Counted from the first letter of the stretch, positions 1 to 12,333 are shown. The stretch is DNA of 64,000 bases from an uncultured Paracoccaceae bacterium (GCA_938002605.1 CALLAF010000030.1:1-64000), one strand, 5' to 3'. Numbers and translations: made by a program. Notes: generated by a model not told the origin, from the sequence alone.

Positions 1-68
1 ATGATCCTACCCTTTGAAAAATGAGCCTCCGACCCGGCTGCGGCTCATTTTTCAAAGGGTAGGATCAT
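1..68. repeat. Perfect 27-bp inverted repeat with 14-nt spacer
   Basis: Positions 1-27 (atgatcctaccctttgaaaaatgagcc) are the exact reverse complement of 42-68. Confidence 0.95.
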
Positions 69-142
69 AAGATGATTCTTTCACGCTAAAGCGGGACCGA
101 CTGAAAGTCGGTGGGTTTGCTCCAATGAGTGGATACTAAAAC

Positions 143-1435
143 CTATACCACAACCTCAACCCGCTCCTGCTCACCCACTCCAAACACCCGTTTATACCGC
201 GCGATTTCCTCGGATGGTCCCATCGCTTTATTCGGATTATCCGAGAGTTTCACGGTGGGGCGGCCGTTGGCTTTGATCGCTTTGCAGACGAGGCTGAACG
301 GGGCGAGCGCGTCGCCTTCCGTCAGCCCTTTGAAATCGTTGGTCATCATCGTGCCCCAGCCGAAGGACACGCGCACGCGCCCCTTAAATTGCCGTTGCAG
401 TTCGATGATTTTATCGACGTCGAGCCCGTCTGAGAAGATCACCAGCTTTTTCGTCGGGTCTTCGCCGCGTGATTTCCACCAGTTGATCGCGTTTTCAGCC
501 CCTGTCGCAGGGTCGCCGCTGTCGATCCGCATGCCCGTCCAATCAGCCAGCCAATCGGGCGCGCGGTCAAGGAAACCTTTGGTCCCATAGGTGTCGGGCA
601 GGATGATTTTAAGGTTGCCGTCGTGTTCGTCTTGCCAATCCGACAGCACATCATAGGGCGATTGCAGCAGGGCCGCATCGGTTTCGGCAAGGGCGGCGTA
701 GACCATGGGCAGTTCGTGGGCGTTGGTGCCGATCGCTTCGATCTCGCGCATCATGGCGATCCGGCAGTTGGATGTGCCGGTAAAGCTGCTGCCCAGCCCC
801 TCCATCATCGCCTGCACGCACCAATCCTGCCAGAGGTATGAATGGCGGCGGCGCGTGCCAAAATCGGCGAGTTTCAGCCCCTCAATAGGCCGTAATTGTT
901 CGACCTTTTCCCAAAGTTTGGTCATGCCGCGCGCGTAAAGCACCTGCAATTCAAACCGCCCCATGTCGCGCAGCACCGCCCGCGACCGTAGCTCCATGAT
1001 CGTGGCGAGTGCGGGAATTTCCCAAAGCATGACCTCGGGCCATGAGCCTTCGAATGTCAGCTCAAACTGCCCGTCGATTTTTTCAAGGTGGTAGGGCGGC
1101 AGTTGCAGGTTCTCGAACCATTCCATGAAGTCGGGGCGGAACATCTGCCGTTTGCCGTAGAAGGTGTTGCCGCGCAGCCAAGTCGATTCACCCCGCGTCA
1201 GCCGCAGGGACCGGATGTGGTCAAGCTGTTCGCGCAATTCGCCTTCGTCGATCAATTCAGCCAGCCGAATGGATTTGGAACGGTTGATCAGGGAAAAGGT
1301 GACTTGGGTGTTCGGATGGTTCCGAAACACCGATTGGCACATCAGCAGTTTGTAGAAATCCGTATCAATGAGCGACCGCACGATGGGGTCGATCTTCCAT
1401 TTGTGGTTCCAGACACGTGTTGCGATATCAACCAT
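143..1435 (-). CDS. pncB: Nicotinate phosphoribosyltransferase
   Basis: 430-aa [28 protein letters not shown] and RIDSGDP motifs typical of NAPRTase. Confidence 0.93.
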   Translation of the reverse strand: MVDIATRVWNHKWKIDPIVRSLIDTDFYKLLMCQSVFRNHPNTQVTFSLINRSKSIRLAELIDEGELREQLDHIRSLRLTRGESTWLRGNTFYGKRQMFRPDFMEWFENLQLPPYHLEKIDGQFELTFEGSWPEVMLWEIPALATIMELRSRAVLRDMGRFELQVLYARGMTKLWEKVEQLRPIEGLKLADFGTRRRHSYLWQDWCVQAMMEGLGSSFTGTSNCRIAMMREIEAIGTNAHELPMVYAALAETDAALLQSPYDVLSDWQDEHDGNLKIILPDTYGTKGFLDRAPDWLADWTGMRIDSGDPATGAENAINWWKSRGEDPTKKLVIFSDGLDVDKIIELQRQFKGRVRVSFGWGTMMTNDFKGLTEGDALAPFSLVCKAIKANGRPTVKLSDNPNKAMGPSEEIARYKRVFGVGEQERVEVVV

Positions 1436-1491
1436 TTTGCGGCCCTCCCGTTTGGGGTGTTAGACCAATTGATGCCCCGCGTGACAAGGGC

Positions 1492-2382
1492 CTAGCGCAA
1501 GAGTTGCCCGGCTTTCTTCATTTGCCAGAACAACCAGCCTTTGATTTGTAGGGATCGGGGGCGCAGCCCCTGCAAAAGCTGCCTTGCACCGTCATCGACC
1601 CCGGTGCGCGCGGCAACCCGTAGGGCGCGGCGCAGCAAAAACCAATGATCTGCAGGGCGCGATTTAAACCCAGATGCGTGCCGCTCAAATGTGCGCACGT
1701 AGCAGGCCACCATTGCGGCGGGGTCCGTGCTTTGGGTCAATTGCGGGGCGGTGGTTTCGTTGGTGTCATACCCGCTGTGAACGGCGCAGCCAGGCACCGG
1801 GTCATACCATGCGCTGTGGCCCTGTGCGTATAACCTGCAACACAGGTCAGTGTCTTCGTCATTCACCTGATCCGGGGCAACGCCCCCTACCTTGAAAAAG
1901 GCGTTACGACGTACCCAATACCCTGCCGAAAACGCCGCCAGTTTCGCAGAAAGCGGCGTGTCATTGGGCAGCATCCCGGCCGGCAGGTCAGGGCGCCGTT
2001 CGGTCTCTTCGTGTCGATCTTTCACCCGCATCCGTGCGGAAAAACCAAAACTTGCCTCGCTTTGCGCTGCCGCTAACACCCGCCCCGGATAATCTGCGAT
2101 CAACGTGTCGTCATCGTCAAAAAACAGCAGTATTTGCCCGGTCGCCACCTGCGCCCCAGCATTGCGTGCGCCCGCGGCACCTTTAACACCGGGGTTGGTC
2201 AGCACCGTTAAGCGCTGGTCACTGATGACATCGCTCAAGGCGCTTTCGGCCGTGTCAGAGCGATCATCAACAACGATAATCTCTGCCCCATCAGGACAGG
2301 CCGCCAAGGCCGAGTGTACCGCCCGCTGCAAAAGCTTGGGGCGATTGTAGGTGGGAATAATGATCGAAAAGGACCGCGTCAC
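1492..2382 (-). CDS. Family 2 glycosyltransferase
   Basis: SIIIPTYNRPKLLQRAVHSAL...EIIVVDDRSDD and FFDDDD motifs of GT-A fold glycosyltransferases. Confidence 0.85.
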   Translation of the reverse strand: MTRSFSIIIPTYNRPKLLQRAVHSALAACPDGAEIIVVDDRSDTAESALSDVISDQRLTVLTNPGVKGAAGARNAGAQVATGQILLFFDDDDTLIADYPGRVLAAAQSEASFGFSARMRVKDRHEETERRPDLPAGMLPNDTPLSAKLAAFSAGYWVRRNAFFKVGGVAPDQVNDEDTDLCCRLYAQGHSAWYDPVPGCAVHSGYDTNETTAPQLTQSTDPAAMVACYVRTFERHASGFKSRPADHWFLLRRALRVAARTGVDDGARQLLQGLRPRSLQIKGWLFWQMKKAGQLLR

Positions 2383-2972
2383 GCGAGCGTCACACCCGCT
2401 GCAATCATCCCTTCTGTAGCCGCGGCAAGCGAGCCGTCAAAATCAATCGCGCGACACAGGTCCATCTGCACCGTTACATCAAACCCCAGTTTGGCCGCAT
2501 CAACCGCTGAAAAATTCACACAAAAATCAGTCGCCAACCCCACCATCGTAAGTTTGGTTATCTCGCGTGTGCGCAGATAGCCTTCTAGCCCGGTCGGCGT
2601 TGTATGGTCGTTTTCAAAGAACGCGGAATAGCTGTCGATCGCGGGGTTATAGCCTTTGCGAACAATCAGATCGGCCCGATCTATCGCGAGATCCGTGTGA
2701 AACTCTGCGCCCTGCGATCCTTGGATGCAGTGATCTGGCCAAAGAACCTGCGGCCCGTAAGGCATTTCGATCAGCGACATTGGCGGTGCGTCATGGCTAG
2801 ACGCAAACGACGAATGCCCCGCCGGGTGCCAATCTTGGGTCAAGATTACCGCATCAAAACCAGCCATCACAGCGTTGATCCCCGTCACGATCTCATCACC
2901 GCCGGCGACGGCAAGCGCGCCACCGGGGCAGAAATCATTTTGTACATCAATCACGACTAATGCATGGGTCAT
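2379..2972 (-). CDS. pncA: Nicotinamidase (isochorismatase fold)
   Basis: MTHALVVIDVQNDFCPGGALAV, QDWHPAGHSSFA, GLATDFCVNFSAVDA; start moved from the ORF-track M to MTHALV. Confidence 0.93.
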   Translation of the reverse strand: MTHALVVIDVQNDFCPGGALAVAGGDEIVTGINAVMAGFDAVILTQDWHPAGHSSFASSHDAPPMSLIEMPYGPQVLWPDHCIQGSQGAEFHTDLAIDRADLIVRKGYNPAIDSYSAFFENDHTTPTGLEGYLRTREITKLTMVGLATDFCVNFSAVDAAKLGFDVTVQMDLCRAIDFDGSLAAATEGMIAAGVTLA

Positions 2973-2973
2973 T

Positions 2974-3501
2974 TTAGCTCTCCTGTGTTGAAGGTACCTT
3001 AGCAAGATATGCACGAACCTGCGAGCGAGATCGCAAATGATGCACCGTCAAATGTGGGTGCTCGGCGACCAACCGAACAAGCCGTGTGCGCGTCCGTCCG
3101 CGAGAGGTAAATATCCACCACCAAAATGCAAATGTCTCTGCGTGAAAGACCTCGGGGCAGTTTTCAGCCATATCGGCGCGTGTTTCCCCATAATTGCGGA
3201 GCAACCGGCGTAGGACGCGCCAAAACCGTAATACCACGGGCAAGTCCAACCAAATCAACGTATCCGCGCGTGCTGCCCGGTGATCATATGTTGTAGAAAA
3301 GCCGCCTTCAAATATCCATGTGTCATCGTTTTCGATATCATTGCACATCCGTATCCGGTCAACCATTTCACGCTGCACCCATCCAGGTTGCCAGTGAATT
3401 TGATCCATATGATGGACAGGCAACCCTGTTTGTTCGCCCAAAATTCGGGCGAGCGTGCTTTTGCCGGACCCGGGTCCGCCTGTGATCATGACGCGCTGCA
3501 T
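2974..3501 (-). CDS. P-loop NTPase, adenylate-kinase/topology-modulation-like
   Basis: MITGGPGSGKSTLARILGEQTGLPVHHMDQIHWQPGW Walker A and following motif. Confidence 0.75.
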   Translation of the reverse strand: MQRVMITGGPGSGKSTLARILGEQTGLPVHHMDQIHWQPGWVQREMVDRIRMCNDIENDDTWIFEGGFSTTYDHRAARADTLIWLDLPVVLRFWRVLRRLLRNYGETRADMAENCPEVFHAETFAFWWWIFTSRGRTRTRLVRLVAEHPHLTVHHLRSRSQVRAYLAKVPSTQES

Positions 3502-3615
3502 ATAGGATTGCTATTAGATGTGCACGCGTAATGAAACACCTCTTTCAGGCGGGCTTGCAGCGCACGCAAAACCGACCTAAAAGCCCCAACTTTCATTCAC
3601 CCTGCAGAGGTTATC

Positions 3616-4860
3616 ATGGCAGTCTTAGGTATAGATTTTGGCACCTCAAATACAGCGGCAGGCGTGCTGGCCGGGGATCGCCCGTTTTTGATCGAGGTTG
3701 AACCGGGTCGTAAAACGCTGCCGACTTCGGTGTTTTTTGATTTTGACCGCAAGGTCACGACATATGGGTCCATAGCCAATGCCGCGCTGATCGATGGGCG
3801 CGAGGGGCGGTTTATGCGCGCGCTCAAATCCGTTCTTGGTACGCCATTGATGCGCGAGAAACGTCAGGTGGCCTATGAACGCTTAACCCTGATTGAAGTC
3901 GTCGCTCGTTTTTTGCGGATGATCCGCGAACGTGCCGAGACCGCGACAGGGCAAACCTATGACATTGCCCTTTCAGGACGCCCTGTGAGGTTTCATTCGA
4001 CCGATGATGCGCGCAATGCCCAAGCTGAAATTGACCTGCGCGATGCTTATCTGATTGCCGGTTTTAAGGATGTGCATTTCATGTATGAGCCCGAGGCCGC
4101 GGCACTGGCCAGTGGGCCGCTTGATACTGGTAGCCTTGGGCTGATCGTGGATATTGGCGGCGGGACATCAGATTTTTCGGTGTTTGAACGCAACGGCGAC
4201 GCAACCCGTGTGATCGCGAGCCACGGCATTCGCGTTGGCGGCACCGATTTTGATCGCGCCATCAGCATTGATCAGGTCATGCCACTTTTGGGGCGCGGTA
4301 TGGATGTGCGCAATGCAATGGGCGCGGGGCACCATACGGCCCCCAATGCGATCTTTAACGATCTTGCGACCTGGCAGAAAATTCCGTTCACTTACACGCC
4401 TGAAAACAAACGCATGGCTGCTGATTTTGTCAAACTTGGCGTCGATCAACGCCCGTTCACCCGGCTGCAAACCACGCTTGAGATGGAGCTGGGCCACGAC
4501 ATCGCCTTTGCCGTTGAGGCCGGAAAAATCCACATCAACAAGCCCGACGTGACCGACGCAGGGATTGATCTGCGCGTCATCGAACGCGATCTTTGGGCCC
4601 GGTTTAACAAACCGCACCTCGCCAGCATTTTGGCCGAACACGCGGCGGCGATTAGCACCTGTGCCACTGACACCTTACAATTGGCGGATGTGCGCGCCGA
4701 CCAAATCAGCAAGATCGTTTTTGTCGGCGGGTCAAGCCTGCTGCATGTCGTTGAGAATGCAATGGTCACGCTATTCCCGCACGCGGATCTTGAACGCGCC
4801 GAAGCCTTTACCGCCGTCGCCGACGGTCTGGCGATTGCGGCATCGCGTCCCTTGCCCTAA
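3616..4860 (+). CDS. Hsp70-family (YegD-like) ATPase
   Basis: LGIDFGTSNTAAGV, YEPEAAALASG, LIVDIGGGTSDFSV, IVFVGGSSLLHVV; 414 aa, ends after the actin-like ATPase fold. Confidence 0.85.
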   Translation: MAVLGIDFGTSNTAAGVLAGDRPFLIEVEPGRKTLPTSVFFDFDRKVTTYGSIANAALIDGREGRFMRALKSVLGTPLMREKRQVAYERLTLIEVVARFLRMIRERAETATGQTYDIALSGRPVRFHSTDDARNAQAEIDLRDAYLIAGFKDVHFMYEPEAAALASGPLDTGSLGLIVDIGGGTSDFSVFERNGDATRVIASHGIRVGGTDFDRAISIDQVMPLLGRGMDVRNAMGAGHHTAPNAIFNDLATWQKIPFTYTPENKRMAADFVKLGVDQRPFTRLQTTLEMELGHDIAFAVEAGKIHINKPDVTDAGIDLRVIERDLWARFNKPHLASILAEHAAAISTCATDTLQLADVRADQISKIVFVGGSSLLHVVENAMVTLFPHADLERAEAFTAVADGLAIAASRPLP

Positions 4861-4877
4861 CAAAATAACAAGCGTAT

Positions 4878-5795
4878 TTGACCGATATGTATACAGTCGC
4901 AGCCCTATATCACTTCACCCGTTTCGATGACCCTGCCGCATTGCAAGGGCCGCTTTTGGACTTGTGCAAATCGCACGGTATCAGCGGCACATTGCTGCTA
5001 GCCAAAGAAGGGATCAACGGCACAATCGCCGGGGATCGCACAGGTATTGACGCGGTGATTGCGCATATCAAATCCCTGCCCGGCTGCGCCGATTTCATCT
5101 GGAAAGAAAGCACCGCAACTGTGCCGCCGTTCCACCGGATGAAGGTACGGCTTAAGCGCGAAATCGTGACCATGGGCCAGCCCGATGTTGACCCCATCGC
5201 GAACGGCACCGGGCATTATGTTGAACCGGCCGATTGGAACGATCTGATCACCGCGCCCGATGTGGCCGTCATCGACACCCGCAATGATTACGAAGTCGCG
5301 ATTGGCACGTTCGACGGGGCGATTGACCCGCTGACAAAGACCTTTGGCGAATTCCCAGCATGGTGGGAAGAAAACAAACACAGGTTCCACAACAAGCGCA
5401 TCGCGATGTTCTGCACCGGTGGCATTCGCTGTGAGAAATCGACGAATTTCTTGATGGGGCAAGGGGTTGAGGACGTCTATCACCTGAAGGGTGGCATCCT
5501 GAAATACCTTGAAGAAGTCCCGCAAGAAGAAAGCACCTGGGATGGCGAATGCTTTGTGTTTGATGCCCGCGTCAGCGTGGGACATGAGCTGAAAGAAGGC
5601 CCACACATCCTGTGCTACGCCTGCCGTCGCCCGATCTTACCCGAAGATCGCAACCGCCCTGAATTCGAAGAAGGCGTCGCCTGCCATCAATGCGCGGCGG
5701 AAACCTCGGACGAAGACAAAGGCCGATTCCGCGAACGTCAAAAGCAGATTGCCTTGGCCAAAAAACGTGGGACTCACCATATCGGCGGGCTCTAG
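4878..5795 (+). CDS. trhO: Rhodanese-type tRNA uridine hydroxylase (YceA/TrhO-like)
   Basis: YTVAALYHFTRFDD...KEGINGTIAG; rhodanese loop MFCTGGIRCEKSTNFL. Confidence 0.88.
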   Translation: MTDMYTVAALYHFTRFDDPAALQGPLLDLCKSHGISGTLLLAKEGINGTIAGDRTGIDAVIAHIKSLPGCADFIWKESTATVPPFHRMKVRLKREIVTMGQPDVDPIANGTGHYVEPADWNDLITAPDVAVIDTRNDYEVAIGTFDGAIDPLTKTFGEFPAWWEENKHRFHNKRIAMFCTGGIRCEKSTNFLMGQGVEDVYHLKGGILKYLEEVPQEESTWDGECFVFDARVSVGHELKEGPHILCYACRRPILPEDRNRPEFEEGVACHQCAAETSDEDKGRFRERQKQIALAKKRGTHHIGGL

Positions 5796-5829
5796 TCGAC
5801 AATCGTTGACCCACCAGCCGGAACCCCAT

Positions 5830-5855
5830 ATTCCAGTCGTGTCATCGACTGGAAT
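5830..5855. repeat. Perfect 10-bp inverted repeat (ATTCCAGTCG-N6-CGACTGGAAT)
   Basis: Arms 5830-5839 and 5846-5855, 11 nt before the ATG at 5867. Confidence 0.9.
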
Positions 5856-5866
5856 CGAAACGATTT

Positions 5867-6937
5867 ATGCCCCCGGCTTTTCTAACCTCAGCTGATTTGC
5901 ACGCGCAGGGCTTGGCCTTGATGATTGGTGTCGCGGCTGGGGTCTGCGCGTTTTGGGTGGGGCTGCCGTTGCCGTGGATGCTAGGCCCAATGATCGCGAC
6001 GACAATTGCATCTATGTCCCATGTTCGGGTGCGGGCGCCTATGCGTTTGCGCCCAATCGTGATCCCGATCATTGGCGTATTGCTGGGATCAAGCGTAACC
6101 GCGCAAGTCTTTGGTTTGTTGCAACATTGGGTCGTCACCCTGATCGCTTTGCCTGTCTTTCTGGCCATCGCCTCGGCTGTTTCATTTGCAGTCTACCGCC
6201 AGATTGGCGGTTATGACCGTGTCACCGCGTTTTATGCCGCGATGCCCGGTGGGCTGAACGAAATGCTGATTATGGGAGAGCAAGCTGGCGGGGATGGGCG
6301 CCGCATTGCGCTGGCGCATGCCGCGCGCATTCTTGTTGTTATTGTGTTTGTCGCGCTGTTCTTTGGCCTCGTGCTAGGAGTTTCAAGCGGCGCGCGCGGT
6401 GCCACACAGTGGATACCTTTGGACGCAATAACCGGGTTCGACTACGCCATTCTAGGTACATGCGCTGTTCTGGGGAATTGGCTGAGCACGCGGCTGGACA
6501 TGCCTGCCGCACCCGTGTTCGGGCCAATGATCTTAAGCGCTGCGGCCCATATCGTGGGGGTGGTGACGGTATCCCCGCCAACAGTGTTCATTATCGCCGC
6601 CCAAGTCACGATGGGCACCATCATTGGCAGCCGGTTTGCGGGTGCCAGTATCGCACAGGTCGGTCGGGACATTGTTCTTGCAATGATGGCGAGCGCGTTC
6701 ATGCTTGTGGTTGCGGTTTTGTTTGCGATCGGCATCGGCTGGGCAAGCGGCATCCCCATCAGCCAAGCATTCTTGGCATATTCCCCGGGCGGCCTGACCG
6801 AGATGTCGCTACTCACGCTCGCGCTTGACCAAGACGTCACATATGTCTCTGTCATGCACATCTTGCGCATCACCTTCATCATCGCAGTAGCGCCGATGAT
6901 TTTTCGCTTTTGGGTAGGCCGGTCAGGTAAGCACTAA
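5867..6937 (+). CDS. AbrB-family (AbrB duplication) membrane protein
   Basis: Two repeated hydrophobic halves with LPLPWMLGPMIA/MPAAPVFGPMILSA and AMPGGLNEMLIMG/YSPGGLTEMSLLTLA pairs. Confidence 0.85.
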   Translation: MPPAFLTSADLHAQGLALMIGVAAGVCAFWVGLPLPWMLGPMIATTIASMSHVRVRAPMRLRPIVIPIIGVLLGSSVTAQVFGLLQHWVVTLIALPVFLAIASAVSFAVYRQIGGYDRVTAFYAAMPGGLNEMLIMGEQAGGDGRRIALAHAARILVVIVFVALFFGLVLGVSSGARGATQWIPLDAITGFDYAILGTCAVLGNWLSTRLDMPAAPVFGPMILSAAAHIVGVVTVSPPTVFIIAAQVTMGTIIGSRFAGASIAQVGRDIVLAMMASAFMLVVAVLFAIGIGWASGIPISQAFLAYSPGGLTEMSLLTLALDQDVTYVSVMHILRITFIIAVAPMIFRFWVGRSGKH

Positions 6938-6940
6938 GTC

Positions 6941-6954
6941 GTGATTTAGATCAA
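6941..6954. promoter_or_regulatory. Candidate FNR/FnrL-type site GTGAT-TTAG-ATCAA
   Basis: One mismatch to TTGAT-N4-ATCAA; about 55 bp upstream of the start at 7009. Confidence 0.45.
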
Positions 6955-7008
6955 CCCGCAGTAGGCCAAACGCATTAAGCTAAGAGGTACTGAATAGGGA
7001 GTTGAGCA

Positions 7009-8238
7009 GTGCCGCCTGAACAGAATATACCGACGCTAAAGCGTGCAATCGGGCTGCCACTACTTGTGCTTTATGGATTGGGCATCACCATTGGCGCCGG
7101 AATCTATGTGCTGATCGGTGAAACCGCTGCGGTCGCAGGCGTATATGCCCCAGCGGCATTCTTGGTCGCTGCATTTGTGATGAGCTTTAGCGCGCTCAGC
7201 TTTGCAGAGTTTTCTGGGCGCATTCCGCTTAGCGCCGGTGAGGCGCTTTATGTCGACGCCGCGTTTGGGTGGTCTTGGCTGACCTTGGCCGTTGGTCTTT
7301 CAATCATCTTTGCGGCAACCATATCAGCGGCGGCGATCAGCCTTGGCTGCGCTGGGTATGTTGCTGCGCTCGTTTCATTGCCGGAGCCCGTTATCGTCGT
7401 TGCGATTGTCGTCACGATGGAATGGATTGCCGCGCGCGGCGTGCATCAATCGGTCATGTTTGCGGGAATTTTGACGGTGATCGAAATTCTTGGGCTGCTT
7501 GTAATCATCGCGGCCGGATACCGCGCTGATCCAGCTATGCTGTCTGAAATGGATCAGGTCATACCTCCGCTCAGCGATGGTCCCGCGATGGCCGCTGTTC
7601 TTGGGGCAAGCTTGATCGCATTCTTTGCATTCATCGGGTTCGACGATGTCGTCAATATGGTCGAAGAGACGAAGAATCCCAACAAAACAATGCCATGGGC
7701 CATAGGGATTTCACTGGTATCGGTCACCGTAATCTATTTCTTGGTGATGCTTGTCGCAGTCCGCGCTGTTCCCCAAGACGAGCTGATCGCGTCAAAAGCC
7801 CCGATAGGATTACTGTTTGAACGGCTCACGGGTGTCTCGCCCGTGACCATCACCCTCGTTGCGATTGTCGCGACAATGAACGGCGTCGTGATCGAAATTA
7901 TCATGGCAGCGCGCGTGGCTTACGGGCTGGCCAAACGTGGGCGATTGCCAGCCAAATTAGCGCAGGTTTCAGCAAGCCGACGCACCCCACTAAACGCCAC
8001 AATCATCATAACTGTGATCGTCTTGGTCGCGGCGCTGGCCGTCCCACTTGATTTCCTCGTCTCGCTCACGTCGCAAATAATCTTGGCGGTATTTTTCTTG
8101 GTCAACGTCGCCTTAGTTCACGTCAAACGCAGAGGCGACCCCGCCCCAGACCATATCTTTACGGTCTCGATCATTTTCCCGATCATTGGGGCGATCAGCT
8201 GCTTGTTTCTGCTGCTAGGGCCGATCTGGATCAACTAG
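7009..8238 (+). CDS. APC-family amino acid permease
   Basis: GLGITIGAGIYVLIGETAAVAG; ~12 hydrophobic segments; FFAFIGFDDVVNMVEETKNPNKTMP. Confidence 0.9.
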   Translation: MPPEQNIPTLKRAIGLPLLVLYGLGITIGAGIYVLIGETAAVAGVYAPAAFLVAAFVMSFSALSFAEFSGRIPLSAGEALYVDAAFGWSWLTLAVGLSIIFAATISAAAISLGCAGYVAALVSLPEPVIVVAIVVTMEWIAARGVHQSVMFAGILTVIEILGLLVIIAAGYRADPAMLSEMDQVIPPLSDGPAMAAVLGASLIAFFAFIGFDDVVNMVEETKNPNKTMPWAIGISLVSVTVIYFLVMLVAVRAVPQDELIASKAPIGLLFERLTGVSPVTITLVAIVATMNGVVIEIIMAARVAYGLAKRGRLPAKLAQVSASRRTPLNATIIITVIVLVAALAVPLDFLVSLTSQIILAVFFLVNVALVHVKRRGDPAPDHIFTVSIIFPIIGAISCLFLLLGPIWIN

Positions 8239-8990
8239 CCTAACGGTTTCTCATAGACCGAGACGTGGAAGGTACTGTCGGCGTCAAAATCCTGTTTATC
8301 CCAGCCGCCCCAACGGCGTTTGGGCTGAAGCCCGGCCAAACGTGCCATCAGGTCGATTTCAGCGGGGTAAGCATAGCGCATAGGAAGCGGCACCAGTTTC
8401 ATGCCATCCGCGGTGATGTGAACACGCTGAAACGCCAAGACCTGTGCGACCGGATCATTTGTCACCGCCTCAATGCATAGCTGGTCTAGTTTTAGCTGCT
8501 TTGTTTTGACCCGCTGGTTTTCCGTGAACCCTGTAAAATTGGGCACAAAAGCTTCGATCAGAAACGTCCCGCCGGGTTTCAAATGCTTGGATACGTTTTC
8601 AAAGCACCTGATTTGGGCCTCTTGGCTTGGTAGATTGAACAAAGTGTTAAAGACCAAAAATATATGATCAAACCGACCTTCAATATCAACCTCGGCCATA
8701 TCGCCGATCACGGTGGGGATCGCGTCACCGCCGGGTTTCGCGCGCATCTTGGCGACCATTTCAGGTGATGCTTCAATCCCTGAAACGGCAAATCCCATTT
8801 GTGACAACGGCAGTGCAACGCGGCCTGTTCCAATGGCTAGTTCAAGCACCGCGCCGCCAGTTGGGACCAAACCCGCAATCAATGCGACGGTTGCATCAGT
8901 TGTGCCGGGGTCATGTTGTGCGTCATAGTCAGCGGCGTTCAATTTCCCAAAAGTGTCGGGCCTAAAATTGTCCACTATCGTCTTCCCCAC
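8235..8990 (-). CDS. Class I SAM-dependent methyltransferase
   Basis: GGAVLELAIGTGRVALPLSQMGFAVSGIEASPEMV motif I/II. Confidence 0.85.
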   Translation of the reverse strand: MGKTIVDNFRPDTFGKLNAADYDAQHDPGTTDATVALIAGLVPTGGAVLELAIGTGRVALPLSQMGFAVSGIEASPEMVAKMRAKPGGDAIPTVIGDMAEVDIEGRFDHIFLVFNTLFNLPSQEAQIRCFENVSKHLKPGGTFLIEAFVPNFTGFTENQRVKTKQLKLDQLCIEAVTNDPVAQVLAFQRVHITADGMKLVPLPMRYAYPAEIDLMARLAGLQPKRRWGGWDKQDFDADSTFHVSVYEKPLG

Positions 8991-9001
8991 ATCATTAAAA
9001 T

Positions 9002-9026
9002 ATGCGTGACCCTAGGGGTCACGCAT
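9002..9026 (-). terminator. Hairpin downstream of the OmpA-family gene
   Basis: atgcgtgaccc-tag-gggtcacgcat, 11-bp perfect arms, followed on the minus strand by an A/T-rich tract. Confidence 0.6.
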
Positions 9027-9058
9027 CACAAGGCAAGGAAATTCGCCGCCCCCGGCGC

Positions 9059-9796
9059 TTAACCGGCGTCAGGGATTGTGAATTCGACACGGCGGTTGGC
9101 CGCGCGCCCTTCGGGATTGTCAGTGCCGTCATCATTGAGGTTTGGAAGAATAGGATCGGCCTCGCCTACCCCTTGGGCCGTCAAGATATCAGCCGTCAGG
9201 TCAGTGTTTGCTATCAGCCAGTCACGCACCGCATCCGCACGCCGTTGGCCAAGCGCAAGGTTATATGCATCATCCCCAACCGCATCGGTGTGCCCTGTGA
9301 TTTCAAGCGCACCAACACCATCAAGTTTTTCGGCAACCCCCGCAAGAACATCAAGCGCTGCGGGTTCAAGGGTTGCATCGCCAAATGCAAACAAGACGTC
9401 TGACAGCATAACCATCGCGTCAACTTCGCCTTCTTCGTTCACACGCACATCAAGCGCAGGGTCCGCGGCGGCAATTTCGGCAAGATCCGGAGTTTGTTCA
9501 GCCATTGCATCGGCTTCGGTCACCTCCTCAGCCATTGCGTCTTCTGCCATTTCTTCGCTCATGGCGTCGCCCTCGGCCACTTCGTCAGCCATCGTCTCAT
9601 CTTTGGCCATTTCCTCGACCACGTGTTCAGCGTCGGCCATATCTTCGGCGATCAGTTCTTCGATAAGCTCTGGTGTAAATTCTGGTGCTGTCGCATCTGC
9701 TTCGGCATCTTGGGCGTGCAGGGCACCACCAGAAACAGCAACCAAAAGGGCAAGGGTAGATAGAGAGTAATTGTGCATTTGGGGTGCTCCATACAA
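9059..9796 (-). CDS. OmpA-family protein with acidic low-complexity linker
   Basis: Signal peptide, D/E/A/M-rich repeats, then C-terminal LFAFGDATLEPAALDVL...ITGHTDAVGDDAYNLALGQRRADAV...GRAANRRVEF. Confidence 0.88.
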   Translation of the reverse strand: MYGAPQMHNYSLSTLALLVAVSGGALHAQDAEADATAPEFTPELIEELIAEDMADAEHVVEEMAKDETMADEVAEGDAMSEEMAEDAMAEEVTEADAMAEQTPDLAEIAAADPALDVRVNEEGEVDAMVMLSDVLFAFGDATLEPAALDVLAGVAEKLDGVGALEITGHTDAVGDDAYNLALGQRRADAVRDWLIANTDLTADILTAQGVGEADPILPNLNDDGTDNPEGRAANRRVEFTIPDAG

Positions 9797-9903
9797 ATAT
9801 TATGTTTGGAACAAAGGTAGGGCAGGCACAAAAGAAACGGAAATAAAGCTAAATCATATCCGCGTCAGACTATGTTTCAACGCCTGACGCGGGTAGATCG
9901 TGA

Positions 9904-12333
<2,430 letters not shown>

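Noticed and set aside
9078-9770. 230-aa Ser/Ala-rich + strand ORF antisense to the OmpA gene
   Set aside because: Product of the acidic repeat read on the other strand; no domain signature.
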